This document shows, in pieces, positions 35,201-47,200 of a DNA stretch of 64,000 nt (position 1 is the stretch's first letter; each line of letters opens with the position of its first letter). Under the pieces are notes generated by a model. That model saw nothing but the letters and a program-made list of their open reading frames with translations. It did no database searches and was not told the origin of the DNA. The position numbers and the translations under genes were made by a program. Location of the stretch: positions 1 to 64,000 of the forward strand of contig NZ_BILX01000003.1 in NCBI RefSeq assembly GCF_004000785.1, written 5' to 3'. This DNA comes from Paenibacillus ehimensis NBRC 15659. Lineage in GTDB: Bacteria; Bacillota; Bacilli; Paenibacillales; NBRC-103111.

Positions 35201-38200
35201 AGCCGTGTACTCTTCGACAATGACGTGAGCGTTCGCACCGCCGGCGCCGAACGAAGAGATGCCGGCGATTCTGGGAACCTCCTGCCGGAAGCCGTCGATT
35301 TCGATCACCGGCTTCTTCCATTCCGCAGCGTTCTGCTGGACAACAAATGGCGTTTGGTCAAAGCGGATTTCGCTATTCAGCTCCTGCGCGTGCAGGCTTG
35401 GTGCGATCGTTCCATGCTTCATTTGGAGAATGACTTTGGTCAGACCGGCGATGCCTGCGGCCGACTCCAGATGACCGATATTGCTTTTTACCGAGCCGAT
35501 TGCGCAATACCCGGTCTCGCTCGTCTCCTTGCGAAACGCCTGCGTCAGCCCGGCGATTTCGATCGGATCGCCGAGACTCGTTCCCGTGCCATGAGCTTCA
35601 ATATAGCTGACGGAACGGGCGTGAACACCCGCCTTGTCCATCGTTTCGCGGATGAGCTCCGCTTGCGCCGCCGGATTGGGCACCGTGTATCCGTTCGTTT
35701 TGCCGCCGTGATTAATGCCTGTTCCGCGAATAACGGCATGAATCGGATCCCGATCTTGAACCGCTTTCGACAAAAGCTTCAAAATAAAAACGCCGACGCC
35801 TTCCCCCGGCACAAAGCCGTCCGCGTCTTGGGCGAAGCTTTTGCATTTACCGTCCGATGCCAGCATGCGCTTAGCGCATAAGCCAACATAGTTGGAAGGA
35901 TGCAGATACAGATTCACCCCGCCCGCAATTGCGGCTTCGCATGCCCCGCTGCGCAAGCTTTCGCAAGCTTCATGAATAGCCGTCAGCGATGAAGAACACA
36001 TCGTGTCCACAGGCATGCTCGGGCCGTGAAGATTCAGCAAATAGGACACCCGGTTCGCCACGGAGCCGAAAGATGTCGTCGGAAACAGCTCGCTCCCTTG
36101 CTGCCATAATCCCGGGCCGTACAGGCTGAAGCCTGTTTTGGTAATGCCGGCGAACACCCCTGCTTTGCCTTTATGCTGCCGGGTGAACAGTTCGGCGGAA
36201 TAGCCGGCGTCTTCGAGGGCTTCCCATACGGACTGAAGGAAAAGCCGCTCTTGCGGATCTGTGTCGATAGCTTCCCGCGGTGACATATTGAAGAACAGCG
36301 GGTCAAAGCTGGCGAAACCGTCGACGAATCCGCCCCATTTGCTGTAGCTCTTCCCTTGAGAAACCGCTGTTTTTCGATCCGGCACATAGAAGTCTGCCAA
36401 TGGCCACCGCTCTTCCGGAATTTCGGTGATGCAGTCTTTGCCTTGCACTAAATTGTTCCAAAATTGCTCCAAATTGCTCGCTTGCGGATAACGCCCGCTC
36501 ATCCCGATTACTGCGATCGGTTGCGGCGCACAAGCCGGGCCGGCATCTGGCAAGGGTTGCGGCGATGTTCGCGGAAGCGGCTGCCGCCATGTCCGCTGCG
36601 CCGGATCGTTTCGCTGCCAGCTCGAAGCGGGCTGCTTCCGTTCCGCTTGCTTCGCGGCCGCAGGTTCCGTCTCGCCATGACCCAGGAGAGCAACAAGCTC
36701 CTCTTTGCGCCGGTCCATGAAATAACCGATCAATGCCGCGAGAGTCCGATATTCGAAAAACAAAGTGCTGCTGATATCGCTGAAATGCTTGCGCAGCCTG
36801 TTCGTCAGTTGAACGATCAGAATAGAGTCGATGCCGTAGGCTTCCAGCGGCTCGTTCTCGTCAATTTGCTCGTACGGGATTTTAACGACTTCTCCGACCA
36901 ATTGTCTGAAATAAAGGGTGCTTCTCTTGCGAAGGCTTTTCTTCTCCGCTTCCGGACCATTCTGGCCGGAAAACCCGCGATGATTCCCGGCGGCCGGGGC
37001 GTCTTCAATATCGGCCGCGTCCGGCATGCCGGACACGGTCGCTGCAACGGGCAGGCGGACCATCCCGTCGCTCTTCGCAGCAATGATCTGCTGCCCCAGG
37101 CTTGCGGCCGATGCGGCCGGGTATAGCAAGGACCCGAATCCGGCATGCTCCAGCACGGTCCGCCAGCGTTCCACATCAAGCACCGGGGAACCCGGAATGC
37201 GCACCCGCTCATCTTCGTAGCGCCACCAGCCTTCCAGCAGGCCGAAAGTAAGATGGCTGAACAGGGAGCTGCGCGTCAGTTCGTTTAATAGCAGCAGCCC
37301 GTTCCCTTTCAGCAGCGCTTTGACATGGCGCAAAGCCCGGCGGATGCTGCGGGTCGCGTGCAGCACATTCGCAGCGATCACCAGATCGTAGCCGCCTATG
37401 TCCAGCGACTGTTCGGCCGGCGACTTCTCTACATCGAAAACCCGGCATTTCAAGTAATGATTTTCCGCACCGTAATTTTGTTCGCCGTGCAGCAAAAAAC
37501 TTCTCGACAGATCGGTATAGGCATATTCCGCGATATGCCCGGCGTAAGGCTTCAGCTTGTCCAGAACAATGGCGCTGGTTCCCCCCGTTCCGGCGCCCGC
37601 CTCAAGAATGCGAATTTGGGCGTGCGGATTCCGCTGCAGCCGTTCTTCCACATAAGCGGCAGCGGTGTCGGCGAGTATGCCGTTAAAGTAATCCGCCACG
37701 GCGTTATGCTTGTACACGTCCTCTACGAGCTGCATGGAGGAGTTCGGGAACATGATGTCCGTCGCCGGAATTTTCCCTGTCAGGATGTCGGGCAAATGAC
37801 GAAGCATAGCATCCGCCAATTGCACTTGCGCTTTCAGATTACGCTCCTGCATCCATGCCCGTTTCCGCTCCTCCCACTCGCTCCAGACGGCGTCCAGCGA
37901 TGGAGAAGGGCGATCGGTCCAACGATGCCGCGCCAGTACGGATTTGCTTTCGTCCAGCCAGCGGGCGTATTTCCCCAGCAGCTTTGCACGGTCTTTCAAT
38001 AGTCCGCTGGCTTGAAGCTGTCCGCCCATGATGGCAAGAAGCATGCCGTCCAGCTCCTGGGCGAAGCGGCTGCCTTCCAGCTTCAACTGCTGTACGCAGG
38101 ACGATGGTGGAGACATCCGCCGCCGCAGGTTCCCGGCAGGCACTTCCTCAACGCGGGGAACCTCGCACAGCACGTCGTCCATGTAAACTCCCGCCACTGC

Positions 38201-41200
38201 ATTCGGCATCGTTGTGCGGATGAAAGCCATCCGGTTTAGGGAGCTGCCAAGCAAAATTTCCAGAGCCTGCATCGCTTCGTCCGGCTCAATGAACCCGATT
38301 CCTGACCGGATTAGCCGTTGTTTGAATGCGGCAGGCACCATTCCGGCAATTCCGATATCGCCCCAATACCCCCAGTTGATCACCTTGACGGGGAACGGCA
38401 GTTCCCGGCCCGTTTCGTGGGCGAAAGCGTCCACAAACGTACAACCTGCCGCATAACCGCTCTGTCCATGCGGCTTGCTGAACGAACTCATCGATGAGAA
38501 GTACATCATAAAATCGAGCGGTTCGTTGGCGAAAACTTGCGCCATGCGGACACTGGCGTCGATTTTGGCGGATAACCCGGCCCTAAAGCGTTCTTCCGTC
38601 ATATGGGTCAGGCTCTCGTCCATCACCCCGACCGCCGAGTGGATCACGCCGTTGATCGCCGGATAAGTCCGTTTGATCACGTCATACGCTTGCTGCAAAC
38701 TTTTGTAGTCGGAAGCATCGGCCGACAAGTACAGCGGAGAAAGGCCGATCATCGCCATTCTATCCAGCTTCGCCTGGATGCGCTCATCCAAAGCTCGTCT
38801 GCCGATCCATATGAGTCTGGCGTTATAGGTGCGGAGCATGTATTCGCTCCATACTTCGCCGATGCCCCCGGCGCCGCCGACGACAACATATACCCCCCCT
38901 TCTTTGTAGCATTTCGCCGGTAGCTCCGCTTGCTGAACGGCAATCAGTTTTTGCCGATACCATTCCCGCCCCCGATATGCCCATGTGTTTCCGTCAGGAT
39001 CGGCAGGCAGCGCAAACAGTTCATGAACGGGTAAATCCGCTTCGCCCTCCACATCCGCATGACGGATGCTCCAGTTCGGCAATTCTTTGGCCAGCGCGCC
39101 GACCAGCCCTTGAATTCCTGCATGTACGGGCTGAATCGGGTCGGAACGATGTATAGACTGCGTCCGGTTCGTGATGACGGTCATACCCAGTTCCCTTGTG
39201 TCATAGCCAAGACGAGTCAACGATTTTATTAATCTGAACAGTTGGTTGAGTCCGTACTGCTGCTGCTCCAGCGTTTGTTCGTCAATAAGAGCGCAATCCC
39301 ATGCCGAAGGCGCCGACCAAATCAGATGATCGATCGGGCCGTATCGATCCAGCAAAGTTGTAAGCTTCTCCGTATCGATCAGACCGTCGGTCCGAATCGT
39401 TTGAACGTCCGGATAGAGCTTCCGGATGGCGAGAAGCTGCTCCTCCGTGCCCCCGACGAAAACCGTCTTGTCGTGCGGAGCCGGAGCCAAGGCGCTTCGC
39501 TCGAAAGGGACCGCATCCCACACCGGGTATTGCAGCAGTGCCCCTGTATCCTGCGGAGAAAAAAGCCCGGCGACCGCTTTGGTCTGCGAATCCTTCCCCC
39601 CCGTCTGCCGGTTTACGGTACGGGCGCTTCTCCCGTCGCCATGGCTTCCCTCGTCTGTCCGCAGGACGGCCAGTCCTTTCATTTGCAAGCAAAGCTGGCC
39701 CTGCTCGTCGCACAGATCGATGTCCAGCTTCTCTACGGAACTTCCGGACATCGTCACCTTTGACGGCCGCACCCATGCCCACATTCGCGGCGTGCATGAA
39801 CCGTAGATTTCCATCTCGTCAAGCGCAAAAGGAACGACCGCTCCGCGCCCGAATGCCTGCAGCCCGATGCAGGACTGCACGGCGGAGTCCAATAAGCTCG
39901 GATGAAGCACATACTCATTCGCAGTCGAAGAGACGGCTGTCGGCAGAGCGATCTGCGCGAGCGCCTGATTGTTCCCGACATGCAGATATTCAATTCCCCG
40001 GTAGCCTTGCCCGTAATTCAACCCGGCTTCTTCCAATGTCCGATAGCACTGTTCCGCCCCCAGCGTGGTGTGACTGCACTCCGCTAATAAGGCCGTAATA
40101 TCGATAGCGCCTCCTTCGCGCTGCTCTTGCAAAACAGCGTTCCCCTGGTTATATAAACCAGCGTGTTCGCCCTCCGGCCCTTCCAAGCCGTAGATTTCAT
40201 AACGCAGCTCTCCGCTCTCTTCCGGATACAGTCCGAGATGAACCTGCACGTTCTCCTTCCCCCGCTCCTCATGAACGGCAAGCGGGCTTGCCCAAACGAC
40301 GTCTCGCAGCTTCACGGTTACATGCTTCCGCATGCCCGATTCAGCGGCCTGCTCCACGGCGGCTCGCGCCATTTCAAGATAGGCGACCCCCGGGAGCGTT
40401 TTGCGGCCCCGAATCACATGATCGGCCAGAAAAAATTCGCCGCCGCCAAATGTGGACGTAAACCGCTGTCCGGACAGTGTGGACGTATTGCGATGCAGCA
40501 GCGGATGCAGAATAGCGGTCTGCGGCGGCAACGGCCCGGCAGCGGCCGACCGTCCTGCATGCGGCGCCCAGTAGCGCTCCTTGGCAAACGGATACGTCGG
40601 CAGACTCATCCGCTGCGGCTTGCGGCCTTCGTACAATCCGGACCAATCGACATGCAGGCCTTTGACCCAAAGATCGAGCAGTTTGGCGAACTTCTTCTTC
40701 CGCATCCACCGCTGCACCGCTTCCTGCACGTCTTCATCTTGCGCGAGAGCGGACAGCGCTTCTTTATTGCGTTTCACTTGGCCTCTGTAGACGCCTTCCA
40801 TGTCCTGCTTCCGTTCGATGTATCCCCTAAGCTTATCTTTAAGTTCGTGAATAGAGGCGACAGTCAGACCGAGTCTCTCTTCCATCTCCAGTCTGCCCAC
40901 TTGAAGCGTATAGGCGATGCTTCCCAATTGGTCATCCGGATACTGCCGTTGTTGCAGATCGTCCAAAAGCTGTCTTGCTTGCTCCAGCAGCCGCTGCTCG
41001 GTTTTCGCCGACAGCACGATGAGAGCGGGGCTGTCCGGGGATGCTCTCCATTCGGCATCCCGGGCGGAGCCGGGAATATATTCCTCTATCAACACGTGAG
41101 CGTTCACGCCGCCGAATCCGAAGGAGCTTATCCCGGCCCGTCTCGGCAGCTCCCTGCCCCCGGAATCCCGCAAAGCGGGCCATTCCTTATTTTCGTTCAC

Positions 41201-44200
41201 AATATAGAAAGGGCTGCCCTCTAATTGAATGTACGGGTTTAACTTGTCAAAATGCACCGTCTTGACCAGCGTTTTATGCTGCAATTGCAGCAAAACCTTA
41301 ATTACGCCGGCGATGCCCGCCGCAAGCTCCAGATGGCCGATATTCGTCTTAATGGAGCCAAGCCCGCATACAGCTCCAGGCCGAGCGTCCGGCAGCTGCC
41401 TCAGTTCCGCAAAGGCGGTCTTCAGCCCGTTAATTTCAATCGGATCGCCAAGCGGCGTGCCCGTGCCGTGCGCCTCTATATAGGTGACGGTTGCGGGATC
41501 TATCTGCGCCTTCGCATACACGGATTTAATCAAATCGGCCTGCGCTCTCGGATTGGGGGCTGTCAGCGAGGCTGCTCTTCCGCCGTGGTTCTCGCCCGTA
41601 CCTCGCACAAGGCCGTAAATATGATCGCCGTCCCGCTCTGCATCCCGCAGTTTTTTCAGGAAAATCATCCCGACGCCTTCGCCGCGGACATATCCGTCGA
41701 CCCGATCCGAAAACGTCTTGCAGCGGCCGTCCTCGCTCAGCATGCCGGCTTTGTTGAAACTAATATGATAGCTCGGATCGAGGATGGTGTTCACCCCGCC
41801 GACGACCGCGGTGTCGCAGTCGCCGCCGCGAATCGCTTGGACAGCTCTGTGCAGCGCTACCAGCGAGCTGGAGCAAGCCGTCTCGACCGGTTCGCTCGGT
41901 CCGTTCACATTGAGAAAATAGCTCATCCGATTCGGACCGACCGAGGAAACGTGACCCGTGGACGAGTATCCTTCGATGACGTTGTTCGCGCCCGAGAACA
42001 GGCCGTTGTAACCGCTGCTTGCCGTTCCGACGAACAGGCCCATTCTGCTGCCGGATAAGCTTTGCGGGGAATACCCGGCATCTTCGATCGCCTTCCAGAC
42101 ATACATCATCAGCAAACGCTGCTGGGGGTCCATCAGGTCGGCTTCGCGCGGCGATATGCCGAAGAACATCGGATCAAAGTCGGCCACCCCGTCCATAAAT
42201 CCGCCCCATTTAATGTTGGTTTTGTTCGCCTCCTGCTCCGGGTCTCCGAAATACGCCCGCCAATTCCATCGGTCCGACGGAATTTCCGAAATGCAATCTT
42301 TCCCTTCCTTCAGATTCGTCCACAGCTCGTTGACATTGTCCGCCATCGGAAATTTGCCGCTCATTCCGATAACGGCAATTGGCTCGGCCGCTGCTTGCTC
42401 TTGTGCGCGTGCCGCATCGTTGTGGGCAGCGCGAAAACGGGGTCTGCCGGCCGTAACGTCCCGCCGCCCGATGGATCGGGAATCGGAATCGGCACCGGAT
42501 TTCCCTGTTGTTTCCTCCGCCCCGTCATGCACTAGCGCATGTTGCTTGGCCGCGGAAAAGGTAAATACGCGACTTAGCTCCTGTTCATGCGAAGCCGCCA
42601 AATAGTCCGCAAGCGCCCGGATCGTGGAATGCTCGAAGAAGACGGTAGGCGTGAGCTCAAGCTTATACTGCTCATTCAGTCTGTTCGCAAATTCGGTAAA
42701 CGAGATGGAATCGAAGCCGTATTCGCCGAACTCGACATCCGGATACAGATCGCTTCTGTTCACCTTCAGCATCCGGGATACGGTCTGTATTAGCGCTTCC
42801 TGCACCTTGACGGACAGCGGACGGACAAGAGTTCCGGCAGCGTTAATTCGCTGGCTATGATTGCCGTCGTTTGCGTCTGCCCTCTCTCGCATCGCAACCG
42901 GCATAGCCGGCCCGCCGGGCATCAATTTGGACTTCAGGCGCTCCATTTGCCCGTGGAATACGGCCGCCTGGCTGCTTCCGCTGGTGATGGCCTGACGGAA
43001 TAAACGCATCCCCTCGCCTGTCTCCATCGGCACCATGCCTAGCTGCCTTCGCATCATCTTCTCCGCCGGCCCGCTCACCTTCATGCCGCCGTCCTTCCAG
43101 AGCGGCCAATTTAGCGCCACCGTATAGCCGCTGCGCTCGCGGGCGGCCACCTGTTCATTGCGATGCCGCGCGAACTCGTCCATAAAAGCATTTGCCGCCG
43201 CATAATCGCCCTGACCCGGATTTCCCAACACGCCTGCCAACGAGGAGAACAACATGAAAAAATCAAGCTTCATCGCTGCGCTTGCTTCATCCAGCAGTAC
43301 GGTTCCGTCTACTTTAGGAGCAAAAACTTCCTGCATTTCTTCCGCCGACTTTTGCAGAAGCATCCGGTCGTTGGTTAGTCCTGCGCTATGAATGATTCCG
43401 TTCAGACCGCCGAAGTCGGACTGAATTTCCTGCATCAGCAAGCTAACGGCTTGCCGATCGGACAAGTCCGCCGCGCGGTAATGAATCCGGTTTCCGCCGA
43501 TCTCCAGCGACCTCAGTTTTGCCTGCTGCTCCGCATCCAATGGCGAGCGTCCGTTTAATATAATGGTGGCGCCCTTCACTTGGTGCGCTATTTCCCGGGC
43601 GAAAATAAATCCAAGTCCCCCGAGCCCACCGCTAATGAAATAGTTCCCTTTATCTTTCCACGGGACGGCTGGCGGCGCTGCGGAAGCCTCCGTCTCCTTC
43701 CATGCGCGCACATACCGCTTCCCGTTCTCATAGCGGATCAGACGATCCAGCACACCGTTCCTGTTCTCCGTCAGCTTGGCGATCAGCGCGGAAGCTTCTT
43801 CATCGACGCCCGTTTCAATGACTTGCCCGTGCAGCCATGGGTGTTCTTGGCTCGCTGTCTGCAACAGCCCCGACAGTCCCGTCAAGAGGCGGTCCTGCCC
43901 GTGATTCGGGACGACGACCTGGATCAGCATTCGCTCTTTCGAGCCGCTGCGGATGGCCTGTTGAATGACTTCCAGCATCTGAACCGAAGCGCCAAGATAT
44001 CGCCGGGCGATAAGATTCGGTCCTGACCCGGACGTAGCACCATCAAGCGAATCCGCCCGCATCGCCGTACAATCGACATCGCGGATGCCCGCGCGAATCC
44101 GGTCGGCCCAATGTGCGAAAGGATCGGAGAGCATCACGAAATGCCGGTCGTAGCATTGTTCTACAGCTTCCTTATCCGCCTCTTTCTCGCGCCACTCCGG

Positions 44201-47200
44201 CACCAGCACGACCGTCTGCCCGGCCTCTCCGCCGTCCTGAAGAGCGCTCCGCTCCAACGTCCGCGGCGTAAAGCCCGTCATGCGCACACAAACGTTCCCG
44301 TCTTCGTCACACAAGTCGATATCAAGTTTATCCACTTTATCGGCAGCCGAGCGTCCCTCGCTGTACCGGGCGATTGCCCACATCCCCGCCGTGCAGGGAC
44401 GGTACGCTTGCAGATGGTGCAGGGCAAACGGCAGTACAGGCTTGCGGGCCTCCGCTTGATGAACGGCCGTACCGACCAAATATCCGATCGCCGCTTGCAG
44501 GGCGGAATCCATCATGCTCGGATGGAGGACATCCTTCCCTTCCGCTATGGAGATGCAGGGAGGCAGCGACAGCTTCGCCAGCACGATCTCTCTTCCCAAA
44601 AATACGGTCTCGATCCCGCGCAGACGGTCGCCGATGGCAATCCCCGCCTCCCTCGTGACGTCGTAGAAAGCTTCCGCCGTCACTTGGCTCGGGCTGCACT
44701 CGGCCCGCAGCGCAGGAATGTCCACCTGCGGCACTTCTTTCCGCTCGCTTATGATCGCAACCCCTTGGCTGTAGATCAGACGCTCCCCTGCGTCATCCGT
44801 TTCCCGGTATATCTCAAAGGCTAAATCGCCGTTTTCTGCCGGATATACGCCGATATGAACTGGCACATCGGCTTCGCTTACGGCGAGCGGAGTTGTCCAC
44901 ACGATATTTTTCAGTTGGATCATGTGAGCCTCGTCCACGCCGCCCGCCGCGTGTTCCACAGCTGCCCGCGCCCACTCCAAATGCGCTACGCCCGGCAGCA
45001 CTTTTTGCCCTTGTACAATATGATCGGCCAGAAAAAACTCTTCTCCGGTAAAAAACGAGCTGTAACGCTGCTCGGATAAATCCGACATATTGACATGCAG
45101 CAGCGGGTGAAGGCGGTCGGTCCGGTCCGCTTCCCTTTCGGCCCGCACATCATTGCCGCTGTCCCCGCTTGGGGGAACCCAGTAGCTCTCCCTTGCGAAC
45201 GGATAGGTCGGCAGCGAAATTCGCCGATACGCTCCAGCGGGGAACAATTCTTCAAACCGCATTTCATAGCCTTGTATGAATAATTCCGCCACAGCGGACA
45301 AGTTCTCCAGGTAATCGATTGCGCTGTCCGCTTGACTGCATTTTCGGATGCATTCATCGGCATAACGCTTCAGCGCCGCCTGTTCCCGCAGCTCGTTGCG
45401 GTTCACGGCAGACGTATACAGCTGCGGCGCCTTCCCTTTCTCCAGCCAGCTGTTCAAATGCGCCGCCAGCTCTTCCCGGCTGCGTACGATACAGGCCAAG
45501 CGATGGCCTAAATGCTGCCGGCCCGTTAATAGCGTATAGCTCATATCTCCGCAATCCGCGGACTGACGGGTGCAATGCTCAGCAAGCAAAACCGCCTGCT
45601 GGCGCAGCTGGTGTTCCGTCCGCGCAGACAATGCGATCAGGTAGCCCGGTTGTGGATCGCGTTTGCGCCTGTCCGGCTGAGGCGCTTCTTCAATGACCAT
45701 ATGCACATTGGTCCCGCTAAAGCCGAAAGAGCTGATCGCAGCGAGGCGAGGCTTCCCTTCTTCCGCTTCCCAGTCTTTTGTTGTCGTGTTCACGTAAAAC
45801 GGACTTCCTTCAAACGCAATGTTGGGATTTCCGTTCTGCATGTGCAGCGATGCCGGAATGCGCTTGTTTTTCAACGAAAGCAAGATTTTGATCAAACCGG
45901 CAATGCCGGCCGCCGTGGCCAAATGCCCGAGATTCGTTTTGATGGAGCCGATCGCGCAGTAGGCCGTTTTATTGGTGTAACGTGCGAAGGCGCTGGTCAA
46001 AGCCTGAAATTCAATCGGATCGCCCAGCTTGGTGCCTGTGCCGTGCGCTTCCACCAGTTGAATGTCCGCCGGATCGATCCGGAAAGTGTCGTACACTTCC
46101 TGTTCCAGGCGAGTTTGCGACTTGGCGCTCGGCGCGGTAATGCCGTTCGTCGCGCCGTCCTGATTCATGCCTGTGCCGCGGATCACCCCATAGATCTGAT
46201 CCCCGTCGGCCAAAGCGTCCTTCAGGCGTTTCAATACGATCGCCCCCGCCCCTTCGCCGGGAACGAACCCGTCCGCGCGGTCATCGAACGTATGACAGCG
46301 GCCACGGAGCGACAGCATGCCCGCCCGGTTCGAGTCGATGTAAAACTGGGGCGTAGATTGAATAAACACGCCGCCCGCCAGTGCCATGTCGATCTCGTTG
46401 GACCACAGCGCCTGACAAGCCAGATGAACGGCAGCCAACGAGCTGGAGCAGGCGGTATCCACTGCAATGGCCGGACCGTGCAGGTCCAAATAATAAGCAA
46501 TCCGCGCCGGGATGATCGACCCCGCCTTGCCCCAGAACGATTGCGGCGGCGGATTGTCGCCTGGAATGTGCCGATAGTCCGTTCCCGTGCATCCTACGTA
46601 AATGCCGCAGCGCCGTCCCTGCATGCCGGCTCCCGCATACCCGGCATCTTCGAGCGCTTTCCACGATTCCTCAAGAAAAATTCTTTGCTGCGGGTCCATA
46701 TAGCTCGCTTCCTGGCCCGAAATATTGAAAAAGAGCGGATCGAATGCGCTGATATCCTCCAAAAAGCTGCCGTAATTGCAGTAGCCGGAACCGTCAGAAT
46801 AATATTTGGAAAGATCCCACCGCGACACTTCCTGAATCAAATCCGCGCCTTTTTCCAGGTGTTCCCATAGTTCATCGACATGGTCCGAGCGCGCGAAGCG
46901 GCCGCTCATCCCGACGATGGCTACCGGCTCCTTCGTGTTCATTTGTGCCGGCCGGCTGCTGCCGAATGTGGCTGATCCCGCCGATACTGATGGCGCTGAT
47001 GAGACCGATGCCATTGATATCACTGATGCCGATGCGGACGGGAAGCGGAATGGCTCCGGAATCGTCACTGCGATTTTCCCTATATGCTCTCTGCGTTCCA
47101 TGAAGCGATAAGCATCGTGCAGTTGGTCAAACGGAAACACCTTCCCGACGTGCGGTCGTATAACGCCTTCTTCAATGAGCCGGAGCATTTCATTCCGGTA